Origin: Paenibacillus sp. DMB20
GTDB lineage: Bacteria > Bacillota > Bacilli > Paenibacillales > Paenibacillaceae
DNA: 64,000 bases
NCBI RefSeq assembly: GCF_000987955.1
Contig: NZ_LAZU01000017.1
Location: forward strand, 92,612-156,611
Reading direction: 5' to 3'
The translations under genes and the position numbers were made by a program. Of the stretch, positions 54,499 through 62,986 are shown piece after piece. The notes under the pieces are model-generated. The model saw nothing but the letters and a program-made list of their open reading frames with translations, searched no databases and was not told the origin of the DNA. Each line of letters opens with the position of its first letter. Position 1 is the first letter of the stretch.

Positions 54499-54648
54499 TT
54501 TTGTCCATCCGTCCTTCCCTACGGAACGATGATCATTCCTGTTTATGATATCTTACGCCGCAAAGCTGAACGTCAGCTGAAAGCATTCTGAAAATAAACT
54601 GAAAACAAAAATGAAACCAACTTGTAAACAATGCGGGGCGTACTCGTG

Positions 54649-54677
54649 TTGATATCGTCTTAATGTTAAGATACTAT
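54649..54677 (+). promoter_or_regulatory. Promoter of the pirin gene
   Basis: TTGATA (54649-54654), 17-base spacer, TACTAT (54672-54677): a fair SigA promoter 35 bases before the start codon. Confidence 0.65.
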
Positions 54678-54711
54678 GAATGCGAGTAACAAAATAAAGG
54701 AGGAGACTGAT

Positions 54712-55497
54712 ATGAAAGGGGCGATTTACTCACCTGAGATGCAGGGCAGAGGCGTATTTGACGGGGGCAAGATTTCGGAAGTAAAGCCGATCGGCTTCTC
54801 AGGGGAAGGTTCTGCCGTAACCCGGATAGGACCGCTGTTTTACTGGTCCTGGTTTCATTCACCTCTTGACGGATATATAGGTTTGCACCCGCACCAAGGC
54901 TTTGAGATCATCACCTATATGATTCAAGGCAAAACGGTTCATGGCGATACCCTGGGTACCAAAAGCGAAGTGGAGGCCGGCGGCCTGCAGCTGATGCGTA
55001 CGGGATCCGGCGTTCAGCATGAAGAGCGTTTTATCGGACCGGATGCCGAAGGATTTCAGATCTGGTTTGAGCCTCATCTCCGGGATTCGCTAAAGCTGAA
55101 TCCTTCTTACCGGCAGTATGCCCACAGGGATTTCCACATGGAAAGCGAGGATGGCGTTGTTCGCAAGACGGTGATCGGTGACAGATCACCGGCCGATCTC
55201 ACGGTGGATGTGCGCATGTATGACATCCAATTGCATGCCGACAAAAGCATGACGTATACTCTGGAGGAAGGCCGGGTATTAACCGGTCTTGCCGTAAGGG
55301 GGGCGGGAAACTGGAGCGGACAAGCAGATGCTTCCCGGGCCGAAGCCGAAATCCTGAATTTTAGGCATCGGGATTTCATGGTTATGAACGCTCAAGGCCG
55401 AGAAACGCTTATCTTGACGGCAGCTGAACCTTTGCGGATGATTCTGGTCGACGTTCGCGAAAATCCGGGTTATCCCCTGTATCCAAAGAGACCTTAA
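54712..55497 (+). CDS. Pirin-family cupin protein
   Basis: 261 residues. N-terminal cupin with pirin metal motif 'GLHPHQGFEIITYMIQG' and 'GSGVQHEERF' giving His and Glu ligands; a C-terminal cupin follows. Bacterial pirins include quercetin dioxygenase-like enzymes and stress-linked proteins; the substrate here is unknown. AAAGGAGGAG just before ATG 54712 rules out the longer in-frame start at 54676, which lies in the promoter. Confidence 0.88.
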   Translation: MKGAIYSPEMQGRGVFDGGKISEVKPIGFSGEGSAVTRIGPLFYWSWFHSPLDGYIGLHPHQGFEIITYMIQGKTVHGDTLGTKSEVEAGGLQLMRTGSGVQHEERFIGPDAEGFQIWFEPHLRDSLKLNPSYRQYAHRDFHMESEDGVVRKTVIGDRSPADLTVDVRMYDIQLHADKSMTYTLEEGRVLTGLAVRGAGNWSGQADASRAEAEILNFRHRDFMVMNAQGRETLILTAAEPLRMILVDVRENPGYPLYPKRP

Positions 55498-55534
55498 AAT
55501 GAATTAGGGATGTCCCGTAAGCAAATGCATAAGG

Positions 55535-55566
55535 ATTTCCGGACCGTTTTGGTTCGGAAATTTTTA
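55535..55566 (+). terminator. Rho-independent terminator of the pirin gene
   Basis: TTTCCGGACC pairs with GGTTCGGAAA around GTTTT, followed by TTTTT. The rest of the gap to 55793 holds only a TATAAT at 55720-55725. Confidence 0.85.
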
Positions 55567-55793
55567 TTTTGCGGTCGCTCATCCTTGAAAAGGTCTTGAT
55601 AGAGGTTTTCTTTTAGGACCAATATTAGGTATAAACCAAGACTATAGTCCTTTATTTTAGTAAAAATTGGATTGTGTATTTGTGAAAATGGGTGCATGTA
55701 GTCCCGGATTAAGCCTGTCTATAATGGGGGGCGGGGAGACGGAGAAGGGAAAACCGGAATCCCGATTCTAGACATCTGGGAGGTATGCTTCAC

Positions 55794-56573
55794 ATGCACA
55801 TGAATTGGAAAAAAATAATGGCCGGAGCGCTCTTGTCGGTTACGGTAATGGGATCTTACGTTTACGGCTCCGCTGCATATGCGGCCGCGGCTTCCGCTCC
55901 GCAGTCCAATCTGCAGCAGGGACAGGCCAAGGGGAATGTCTACCTTCGAAGCGCACCTACGGCTTCCGGAAAAATTGCCGGGAAAATCCGTAAAGGCGAG
56001 AAGGTTCAAATCATGGATAAATCCGGCAGCGGCTGGTATGCCGTGAAGACAAGCGCCGGAGTAAAAGGGTATGCATCTTCGAAATATATCGCTTATAAAG
56101 GCAGCACGGGAAGCAGCAGCAGTTCGCTCACTGCCTCGGCAAGCGTCGAGAAGGTGATTCGGGCCGGCATGAAATATCTTGGAACACCGTACGAATTTTC
56201 CTCCGACCGCAGCACGACCGCCACGTTCGACTGCTCCGATTTTATTCGCCAGGTCTTCATGGAGGGAGCGGGGATCAAGCTGCCGGGCAGCTCGCGGACA
56301 CAGGGCGATTGGATTCGGGAAAAAGGTACGGACATCAGCCGGATCAGCGACTTGAAGCGCGGGGATCTTATATTTTTCATGAGCTACAAAGGCTCCTCCG
56401 CTTCAAATTATGCCGGGCTGGACAAGTCCAAGCAGCGGATTACCCACGTGGCTATTTACCTGGGGGACAATAAGCTTCTGCATACATATTCCCAAAAGTC
56501 GGGAGGCGTGCTGGTCGGCAGCTTCAGCGATTCATGGAAAAACCGTTTCCTGTTTGGCGGCAGCGTGCTGTAA
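55794..56573 (+). CDS. Secreted NlpC/P60 cell-wall hydrolase with SH3b domain
   Basis: 259 residues: signal peptide (~1-30), bacterial SH3 domain (~42-100, 'GNVYLRSAPTASGKIAGKIR'), a Ser/Gly linker, then an NlpC/P60 catalytic domain with Cys in 'FDCSDFIRQVF' and His in 'RITHVAIYLG'. It is a DL-endopeptidase-type enzyme cutting peptidoglycan stem peptides, with SH3b binding the wall. ATG 55794 is ten bases after GGGAGG; the ATG at 55785 is too close. Confidence 0.9.
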   Translation: MHMNWKKIMAGALLSVTVMGSYVYGSAAYAAAASAPQSNLQQGQAKGNVYLRSAPTASGKIAGKIRKGEKVQIMDKSGSGWYAVKTSAGVKGYASSKYIAYKGSTGSSSSSLTASASVEKVIRAGMKYLGTPYEFSSDRSTTATFDCSDFIRQVFMEGAGIKLPGSSRTQGDWIREKGTDISRISDLKRGDLIFFMSYKGSSASNYAGLDKSKQRITHVAIYLGDNKLLHTYSQKSGGVLVGSFSDSWKNRFLFGGSVL

Positions 56574-56691
56574 ATTCCGCGCTTCAAAAATGCTAGCTGT
56601 TTCACATTTGCTTTTTTACCGGAATTTCCGTATCGTAAGCTGATGATGAGCCGGGTGCGCATCGAAGAGAGAGTGATAAGGAGTGGCGTCA

Positions 56692-56889
56692 ATGAACGGA
56701 CAAAACCGGTCGGACATCAAACCCGGTCTTGAAGTCGATATCGTCCTGAAACAGGATCAGCGTACGGGCAAAGTGACCCGGGGCATTGTGAAGGATATTC
56801 TGACAAAATCGCCGAACCATCCGCACGGAATCAAGGTCCGGCTTCAGGATGGGCAAGTGGGTCGCGTAAAATCGGTATACGGAAGCTAG
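56692..56889 (+). CDS. ywbE: YwbE-family protein
   Basis: 65 residues, conserved in Bacillota: 'PGLEVDIVLKQDQRTGKVTR' and 'SPNHPHGIKVRLQDGQVGRV'. A small beta-barrel-like protein of unknown role. AAGGAG eight bases before ATG 56692 sets the start over an in-frame GTG at 56683. Ends before a strong terminator shared with the convergent transporter gene. Confidence 0.9.
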   Translation: MNGQNRSDIKPGLEVDIVLKQDQRTGKVTRGIVKDILTKSPNHPHGIKVRLQDGQVGRVKSVYGS

Positions 56890-56920
56890 CACGTTTGAAG
56901 GAAGAGGCGCCCTATACCCT

Positions 56921-56960
56921 AAAAAAAAAGCTGCCGGGATTATTTCTCGGCAGCTTTTTT
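56921..56960. terminator. Bidirectional terminator
   Basis: AAAAAAGCTGCCGGGA pairs with CTCGGCAGCTTTTTT. A- and T-tracts on both sides serve ywbE and the convergent transporter gene. Confidence 0.92.
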
Positions 56961-56995
56961 GGAATACCCGGTCAAGACGATGCGGATGTTTCATC

Positions 56996-58276
56996 CTATA
57001 TCAAATAACGGAGAAAAACATAGACCGAAGCGAGAGCAATGGACAGAATCATCAGCGGAAATCCGTATTTCAAATACTCCATGAACCGGATCGGGTGCCC
57101 TTCCTTGGCTGAAAGGCCGGCCGTTACCAGATTGGCGCTTGCGCCGATCAGCGTCCCGTTTCCTCCAAGACAAGCCCCCAGGGACAGGCTCCACCAGAGC
57201 GGTTCGAGGTTGCTAATGCCCCCGTGGCCCATATCTTGAATCAACGGAATCATGGTGGCCACAAACGGAATGTTGTCGACAAAAGCGGAAGCAATGCCGC
57301 TAAGCCACAGGATCAGCATGGACGCAGCCGTCACGTTTCCTCCGGTCCATTCCAGCGCCTTTTCAGCCAGCAGGGCGATGACGCCGGTCTCCACGAGACC
57401 CGAGACGAGCACGAACAGCCCGATAAAGAAAAAGATGGTTGTCCATTCCACTTGGCTGATCGTCCGCTCCATAATCTTTTCGCCGGTCATCAGGAGGAGC
57501 AAAAATGCGCCGGTAAGCGCGACGGTGGCCGATTCCAAATGAACGAGCTGGTGCAAAAAGAATCCGGCAATGGTAAGGATCAGAACGGTTAACGACTTCA
57601 CGAGCAGTTTGCGGTCGGTAATCATCAGCTTTTCGTCCATTTCCGTAACCTGGCGCATCAACTCGGGTGTCGTTTTGATCCGTTTACGGAACATCAGAAC
57701 AAGCAACGGCAGGATCACGGCCATGATCAGAATGACTATGGGCGTCAGATTTTGAATGAAAGACATAAAGGTCAGCTCGGGAACGCGGCTGCCGATCATA
57801 ATGTTGGGCGGATCGCCGATCATCGTCGCCGTCCCGCCGGTGTTGGAAGAAATGATGATGGCGATCATATAGGGAATCGGATCGACGCGGAGCTGACGCG
57901 TAATGCTGTATGTGACGGGAACCATCAGCAGAACGGTCGTTACGTTGTCGAGAAAGGCGGAGCCCACAGCCGTAATGACCGATAAATAAACGAGAATCCG
58001 GATCGGACGGCCTCCCGCTTTTTTGGCTGACCAGACGGCCATGTATTTGAACAGCCCGGTTTCGGCCGTGATATTGACAATGATCATCATGCCGATCAGC
58101 AGCCCGAGCGTGTTAAAGTCGATATGGTGCAAAGCCGTACCCTGATCCACGATCCCGAACAGAATCATGAGCGCTCCGCCCAACACGGCTGCAATCGTTC
58201 GGTGAATTTTTTCACTAATGATTAGCCCGTAAACGATCAGAAATATGGCGATGGCCAGTATAGCTTGCTGTTCCAT
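56996..58276 (-). CDS. ArsB/NhaD-superfamily (SLC13-like) membrane transporter
   Basis: 426 residues, 10-12 TM helices in two repeats. Signatures 'AFLDNVTTVLLMVPVTYSI' and 'SNTGGTATMIGDPPNIMIG' in the first half, 'SAFVDNIPFVATMIPLI' and 'GGNGTLIGASANLVTAGLS' in the second, as in ArsB/NhaD/YbiR transporters. Substrate may be an anion or Na+/H+ and is not readable. ATG 58276 follows GGGAGG; upstream in-frame codons are not used. Confidence 0.9.
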   Translation of the reverse strand: MEQQAILAIAIFLIVYGLIISEKIHRTIAAVLGGALMILFGIVDQGTALHHIDFNTLGLLIGMMIIVNITAETGLFKYMAVWSAKKAGGRPIRILVYLSVITAVGSAFLDNVTTVLLMVPVTYSITRQLRVDPIPYMIAIIISSNTGGTATMIGDPPNIMIGSRVPELTFMSFIQNLTPIVILIMAVILPLLVLMFRKRIKTTPELMRQVTEMDEKLMITDRKLLVKSLTVLILTIAGFFLHQLVHLESATVALTGAFLLLLMTGEKIMERTISQVEWTTIFFFIGLFVLVSGLVETGVIALLAEKALEWTGGNVTAASMLILWLSGIASAFVDNIPFVATMIPLIQDMGHGGISNLEPLWWSLSLGACLGGNGTLIGASANLVTAGLSAKEGHPIRFMEYLKYGFPLMILSIALASVYVFLRYLI

Positions 58277-58466
58277 ATTGTTGCCTCCCAAGGATATTGT
58301 GTTCCGATTATACGTCCAAGTTTTTTCTTTGTAAAGGAACCGCGAGGGTCGGCTGATCAGAAAAATTTGGGAAATGGAAGGCATAATGCTGAATTCAATC
58401 GGCGGGTGTTTCCTTTCCTTCATTCCCTAAGTATTTTTCCGGCTGAATGGTTAGGCGATGCAAACA

Positions 58467-58494
58467 AAAGCCGCCCGTTACGGAGCGGCTTTTG
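58467..58494 (-). terminator. Terminator of the Gln-rich protein gene
   Basis: On the minus strand AAAAGCCGC pairs with GCGGCTTTT and is followed by GTTTG, 53 bases after the stop. The remaining gap 58277-58466 shows no gene. Confidence 0.75.
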
Positions 58495-58546
58495 CCATCG
58501 GAAACAGCGTTCAAGCCATTAATAGTGAACAGGGTTTCCGGAATGT

Positions 58547-58894
58547 TTACTGGAATCTTTGTTGAAATCCCTGGCCGTAAGAAGGCTGGAAGGTATTTTG
58601 GTTGTGGGACTGGTTATGCGCATACACCGACTGCTCTACCTGTTTTACAAGCTGGGAAATTTGATGGTACTGCTGGATGGCCTGTTGGTGGCCCTGGATC
58701 GCCGATTGAATCATTTGGGAAGCCTGCCGCTCACGCTGCGACAGTTCCTCAAGACGCGCCGCGTTTTGCTGCTCCTGCTGCAGCATTTGCTGGTACATGG
58801 CCGTAGCCTGTTGGGTCTGCTGGGTCAACTGCTGAAGCATTTGCTCGCATTGGCGGATTTGCTGGGACACCTGAATATTGCTGGATGGATACAT
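58547..58894 (-). CDS. Gln-rich coiled-coil protein, possibly spore-related
   Basis: 115 residues, about a quarter Gln. Residues ~8-90 form one long predicted coiled coil ('QQIRQCEQMLQQLTQQTQQA'), followed by an Asn/Gln/Tyr-rich tail. No signal peptide. A strong AGGAGG-type site precedes the ATG and a terminator follows, so it is a real single-gene unit. Small Gln-rich proteins of this kind are common in Paenibacillus spore or coat inventories, but that assignment is a guess. Confidence 0.65.
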   Translation of the reverse strand: MYPSSNIQVSQQIRQCEQMLQQLTQQTQQATAMYQQMLQQEQQNAARLEELSQRERQASQMIQSAIQGHQQAIQQYHQISQLVKQVEQSVYAHNQSHNQNTFQPSYGQGFQQRFQ

Positions 58895-58987
58895 TTTTAC
58901 ATTCCTCCTTCGACTGATAGGGCCTTAAAACCCTTATCTAGTGTGCGGAAGAACGGACAATTTATTCGGCCGAGTTAAAACCTGGGA

Positions 58988-59467
58988 TCAGATACGGCTT
59001 TCCAAAATTTTCGCGAATTTCTCCAGATAAGTTCGATCCACCTGGTCGAAGCGGTTTTTCATAGGGCTGTCGATATCCAATACCCCAAACAATTGGCCGT
59101 CCTTCACAATCGGCACCACGATTTCGCTGTTGGATGCCGCATCGCAGGCGATGTGGCCCGGAAACGCATGCACGTCTTCGACCACGAGCGTCTTCAGTTC
59201 GGCTGCGGCGGCACCGCATACCCCGCGGTCAAGAGGAATGCGGATGCAGGCCGGGAGACCTTGGAACGGTCCCAGCACCAACTCCTTGCCGTCGTAAATA
59301 TAGAAGCCGACCCAATTGATATCTTTCAGAAAATGATTCAAAAGGGCAGAGGCGTTCGCGAGATTGGCGACAACATTTGGCTCGTCATGGATAAGCGCTT
59401 TTAATTGGCTCAGGACCTGCTCATACTGTTCGCTGCGGGTACCTTCGTAGGTTGTATTTTGAAACAT
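58988..59467 (-). CDS. Free methionine-(R)-sulfoxide reductase (GAF domain)
   Basis: 159 residues, a single GAF domain. The three conserved Cys of fRMsr are seen in 'GLPACIRIPLDRGVCGAA' and 'GHIACDAASNSEIVVP', with 'FGVLDIDSP' near the end. It reduces free Met-R-sulfoxide, a defence against oxidation. ATG 59467 follows GGTGGAG closely; an in-frame GTG at 59476 is the alternative. Confidence 0.92.
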   Translation of the reverse strand: MFQNTTYEGTRSEQYEQVLSQLKALIHDEPNVVANLANASALLNHFLKDINWVGFYIYDGKELVLGPFQGLPACIRIPLDRGVCGAAAAELKTLVVEDVHAFPGHIACDAASNSEIVVPIVKDGQLFGVLDIDSPMKNRFDQVDRTYLEKFAKILESRI

Positions 59468-59487
59468 GGGCTCCACCTTTCCTGGAC

Positions 59488-59542
59488 GGTCTGTCTTCGC
59501 CGAATGTACGTCGATAGACGTTTTTCTTTGATCGGCTTATAT
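59488..59542 (+). repeat. Copy of a dispersed intergenic repeat
   Basis: Shares GGTCTGTCTTC, GTACGTCGAT and TTTTTCTT, in order and at the same spacing, with the reverse strand of 32001-32052. A shorter related piece (GACGTTTTTCTTACGAA) lies near 46799-46815. Confidence 0.55.
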
Positions 59543-59751
59543 CTTCTTCCGAAAAACCCATCGTCTTTTGGAAAAGAACGACGGAGTCGGTTTCTACTTG
59601 AAAAGATAGTACACGGCAGCCGAACACGTCAAGCCTCGGGGCTTTTCCCGCCTTCTTCCCGAACGGAGGTCTGCTGATTATTTCGCGGGAACATGGGGTA
59701 ATGAATGATGATACCAGGCTGCTGCCTGAAGAAGTGGAGGGAGAATCGCAA

Positions 59752-60060
59752 ATGCGTGCAGATGTACAAAACTTGTTTATCGGCATCCATATGCTCTATC
59801 ACGCCCATCAGGGGGAACTGACGATCAGTGGCATGCAGCCCGAATTGGAACGCCACGGTTACAAGGTTGGGGACCGGGAGGTAAAGGCTGAACTGGAGCG
59901 GTTGACCCAAGAGAACTTCTTGACCTCCCACGGCGAGAGTTACAGCATCACCGGAGCGGGGATCGAGGAATTCAAGGAAATCCAGAGCAAGCTTAAAGAA
60001 CTGTGCGGCGAGGTACTCAAACCCGTCAAGCAGGGAGAGGCGGCGGATACCTTGGCTTAA
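59752..60060 (+). CDS. Small winged-helix-like protein of unknown function
   Basis: 102 residues: helix-strand pattern 'LTISGMQPELERHGYKVGDR...VKAELERLTQENFLTSHGE' looks like a winged helix with a following wing ('SYSITGAGIEEFKEI'). It might bind DNA or be a small regulatory partner. GGAGGGAG eight bases before ATG 59752 supports this start over the in-frame ATG at 59701. Single gene with its own terminator. Confidence 0.65.
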   Translation: MRADVQNLFIGIHMLYHAHQGELTISGMQPELERHGYKVGDREVKAELERLTQENFLTSHGESYSITGAGIEEFKEIQSKLKELCGEVLKPVKQGEAADTLA

Positions 60061-60095
60061 CGGCATGATGCTGGCAGCGATTCGGGCCTGCAGCA

Positions 60096-60140
60096 AAATA
60101 GCCTTCGAAGACGCGGCTGCGCGCTTCGAAGGCTATTTTT
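60096..60140 (+). terminator. Strong Rho-independent terminator
   Basis: AAATAGCCTTCGAAG pairs perfectly with CTTCGAAGGCTATTT, followed by TT. Confidence 0.92.
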
Positions 60141-60222
60141 CGAAATATTAAGAAGTATAAGATTCATATTATACTTGGCCTTATTTTTCTCTTGAAAAAG
60201 CGGCATCGTCCTTTGCGTTGCT

Positions 60223-61215
60223 TTATACCGTTTTCACGGACGATTTATCCTGAAAAAGGGGCCGCCGGGTCGGCTCGCTTTCCGCCTGGGACGCGGGCTT
60301 TCCCATATAATCATGAAGGAAAGAGCGAACCTCCCGCCGGTACTGATCCATTCCGACATGATAGGCGTTGGCATGAGTGGCGCCTTCGATGAGCACTAGT
60401 TTTTTGGGCTCCGGTTTTTCCTCGTACATTTTCAAGCTCATATGCGTAGGAACATACGTATCGTGAGTTCCGTGGATAAACATGACCGGAAGCCGGCTTT
60501 CCCGGACGGCACGGATCGGGCTGACCTGTTCAAAGCTGAAGCCGGCCTTTTTGCGGATGCGGTTGTTCACCCAGCGGAAAAAAGGCACGGACGGCACCTT
60601 GTTCAAGGTCGTCAACTGGTGTTTCATCAGCTCCGACAGATCGGAGTACGGGCAATCGGCAATGACGAGCTTGACCTGGGGCGCGGAAATGGACAGGTAT
60701 TCCAAAACCGTTCCGCCGCCGAGCGATTGGCCGTGAAGACCGATTTCTATATCCTCGCCGTGCTGCTGTACAAGCCAGTTTACCCAAGTTTGGATATCGA
60801 ATTTTTCATAAAAACCGTAAGTCGTATACCGCCCTTCGCTTCGTCCGTGACGGCGCTGGTCGATGAGCAGTACATTGAATCCCTCATCGGTAAACATATC
60901 GATAAATTGCGCGGAGACCGCTCGGGATCCGGTATAACCGTGAACGATGATCATCCAGCGCTTGGAGTCGGGATAAGGTTCGATGGCCGCGCCGCTAAGC
61001 TTAAGCCCGTCGACGCTGGAAATGACGACCTCTTTTTTAACGAGCGCTTCGTAGCGCTCCCTGCTGTAGAGTCCGAGATTTTCCAATATGGCAAACAGGC
61101 TGGGGTCATTTTTCACTTTCATCCGCGTAATCTGCAGATATCCGAACTGGGTAATCCCGGCAGCGATAATGACCAGAAGCAGTATGATCGTAGCCGCGAT
61201 AAACATCAGAATCAT
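60223..61215 (-). CDS. Membrane-anchored alpha/beta hydrolase
   Basis: 330 residues: N-terminal TM helix (~3-25), then an alpha/beta hydrolase domain with oxyanion motif 'IIVHGYTGSR', nucleophile elbow 'GLHGQSLGGG', acid in 'FIHGTHDTYVP' and catalytic His in 'EGATHANAYH'. It resembles the YqkD-type extended hydrolases; substrate unknown. GGAGG is three bases before ATG 61215, so the ATG at 61206 is also possible. Confidence 0.88.
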   Translation of the reverse strand: MILMFIAATIILLLVIIAAGITQFGYLQITRMKVKNDPSLFAILENLGLYSRERYEALVKKEVVISSVDGLKLSGAAIEPYPDSKRWMIIVHGYTGSRAVSAQFIDMFTDEGFNVLLIDQRRHGRSEGRYTTYGFYEKFDIQTWVNWLVQQHGEDIEIGLHGQSLGGGTVLEYLSISAPQVKLVIADCPYSDLSELMKHQLTTLNKVPSVPFFRWVNNRIRKKAGFSFEQVSPIRAVRESRLPVMFIHGTHDTYVPTHMSLKMYEEKPEPKKLVLIEGATHANAYHVGMDQYRREVRSFLHDYMGKPASQAESEPTRRPLFQDKSSVKTV

Positions 61216-61485
61216 AAACCTCCTTTTTTTGCGTGTTGAAACTCAAGAGGCGAAAGGATCATATTGACGGGAACGTGCCGCTTGACTCAATATAGAAGCA
61301 TCCCTCCGGGTGACTTTACCAACTGAACCGGCATAACATTTAGCTGCCATATGTTGATTCTTACAATGAATATAGTATCACCGAAAAGAGGAAGGACAAG
61401 TCAAAATTTTTATAAACATGGGGACTTCTTTCGAACCAGCAAGCTGGCGGGCTATGATGCCAGAAAAGACGAGGGAGGGTGAAGA

Positions 61486-62067
61486 ATGTACAGCTGCAAT
61501 GGATTCATCCCGGATATCGCAGGAGCCGGCGTAAGGCTCAGAAAGCTCACTCCCGGCGATGCGGAGGATATGCACCGCTGCTGGACCGATGAAGAAACCT
61601 CCCGCTATTTGTTTCTTCCGTCCTTGGCATCCGCGGCTGACGCGGAGGACTTGATCCTTCTGCTGAACGAGCTGTCCCGAACCGAGGATTCGCTTCGTTG
61701 GGGGGTGGAGCGGCTAGACGGGGGCGAAGTGATCGGAAGCTGCGGCTTCAATAGCTGGCAGCTGCAGGGAGCCTACCGGGGGGAGTTCGGCTGCGAGCTG
61801 GCCAGTCCTTTCTGGGGCAGGGGATACATGGGAGAAGCGGCGGCTCTGGCGCTCGACTTTGGTTTTCGCGTGATGGGGCTCAATCGTGTGGAGGCATTCT
61901 CCGATGTCAGGAATACACGGGCTGCGGCATTTTTTAATAGCCTGGGCTTTGCGATCGAGGGGACGCTGCGGGAGTACCGGCATTCGGCCGAGGGCTTCAT
62001 GGATGTCCGCGTGTTTGCCCTGCTGAAGAGGGAATGGGAAGGGAAAGCCGCTAATTGGAGAAAATGA
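61486..62067 (+). CDS. GNAT-family N-acetyltransferase (RimJ-like)
   Basis: 193 residues. GNAT acetyl-CoA motif region 'ELASPFWGRGYMGEAAAL', followed by 'VEAFSDVRNTRAAAFFNSLG' as in RimJ/RimL-type enzymes that acetylate protein N-termini or small amines. GAGGGAGGGTGA precedes the ATG. It lies 28 bases before the ECF T component and may be cotranscribed with it. Confidence 0.9.
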   Translation: MYSCNGFIPDIAGAGVRLRKLTPGDAEDMHRCWTDEETSRYLFLPSLASAADAEDLILLLNELSRTEDSLRWGVERLDGGEVIGSCGFNSWQLQGAYRGEFGCELASPFWGRGYMGEAAALALDFGFRVMGLNRVEAFSDVRNTRAAAFFNSLGFAIEGTLREYRHSAEGFMDVRVFALLKREWEGKAANWRK

Positions 62068-62095
62068 TCGACAACGGAAGGGATGACATAAAAGC

Positions 62096-62854
62096 ATGTT
62101 GATTCAATATGAACCGGGAGACTCGCTGCTGCATCGGTGGGATCCGCTCAGCAAGCTTGCCGTATTGATGTGTTTGGCCGTAACGGCCATGCTGTGGGAC
62201 GGAACCGCGATACAGGGTCTATTGCTGGTCTTGTGCATCATCGCGGCAAGATGGGGCGGGGGCATGTCGTGGAACCGGATGTTCCGGGGAATAAAGCTGA
62301 TTGCGGCCGTAGCCGTTCCGTATTTCGTATTGACGGCTTTGACCGTGCCGGGGCATACCGTGTGGCTGCAATGGGGACCTCTGAGATTGACGGGAGAAGC
62401 CGCGGATCAGGCCGGAGAGATGAGCATCCGGATGATAACCTTGTTTCTGTCTTCGCTGGCCTATATCGCAACGACCGATCCCCAAGAGCTGGTTGCCGAG
62501 CTGGTGCGGAAGCTTCGCGTTCCTTACCGATTCGCGTTTGGAATATCGGCAGCGCTGACCTTCCTTCCCCTGCTGGAAGAAGAGGGAAAAGGGATTCGGG
62601 CAGCCCAACAGGTTCGGGGCCACCGTCCTCCAAAAGGTATCAACGGCCGGCTTTCCTGGTGGGGCAAATTCATCGCGGCCGTGCTGTTAAACAGTCTGCG
62701 GAGGGTGCAGCAGACGGCGGGCGCCATGGAGTCGAAAGGTTTTGGAGCTTACCCCGGAAGGACCTTTCGAAAGAAGACCAAAGTTCCCTGGTGGGGCCCT
62801 GCGGCAGCCGTGTCGGCGGTCATTGTAACCGTTGCATCGGGGTGGATTGCATGA
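62096..62854 (+). CDS. ECF transporter T component (EcfT/YkoC-like)
   Basis: 252-residue membrane protein beginning 'MLIQYEPGDSLLHRWDPLSK', the usual EcfT start, with about five TM helices. The coupling helices carry the Ala-Arg-Gly-type motif near 'RAAQQVRGHRPP'. It couples the ATPases to the substrate-binding S subunit. The S subunit and an ATPase gene follow, as in vitamin ECF transporters. Confidence 0.88.
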   Translation: MLIQYEPGDSLLHRWDPLSKLAVLMCLAVTAMLWDGTAIQGLLLVLCIIAARWGGGMSWNRMFRGIKLIAAVAVPYFVLTALTVPGHTVWLQWGPLRLTGEAADQAGEMSIRMITLFLSSLAYIATTDPQELVAELVRKLRVPYRFAFGISAALTFLPLLEEEGKGIRAAQQVRGHRPPKGINGRLSWWGKFIAAVLLNSLRRVQQTAGAMESKGFGAYPGRTFRKKTKVPWWGPAAAVSAVIVTVASGWIA

Positions 62855-62855
62855 A

Positions 62856-62890
62856 TTGTCAACCACAACTAAAAATATAATGGTTGACGA
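62856..62890 (+). promoter_or_regulatory. BirA-like palindrome over a candidate promoter
   Basis: TTGTCAACCA (62856-62865) and TGGTTGACGA (62881-62890) form an inverted repeat with a 15-base spacer; TATAAT (62876-62881) lies between and over the second half. This resembles the TTGTnAACC-N-GGTTnACAA operators of the biotin repressor BirA in Bacillota. It begins two bases after the T-component stop and would control the S component and ATPase. No TPP riboswitch is seen here. Confidence 0.5.
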
Positions 62891-62986
62891 ATTGGCGTGA
62901 GGAAGGCAAAATACTTACCAGGGCGGTTATATCCCTAAGAATAGGACGTCCGCATCTATTTTTGCCGAAGGAAAGAGAGGTTTACC

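Noticed and set aside
62855..62986. TPP riboswitch before the YkoE-like gene
   Set aside because: The conserved CUGAGA and GAACCUGAUC-type segments are absent in this gap.
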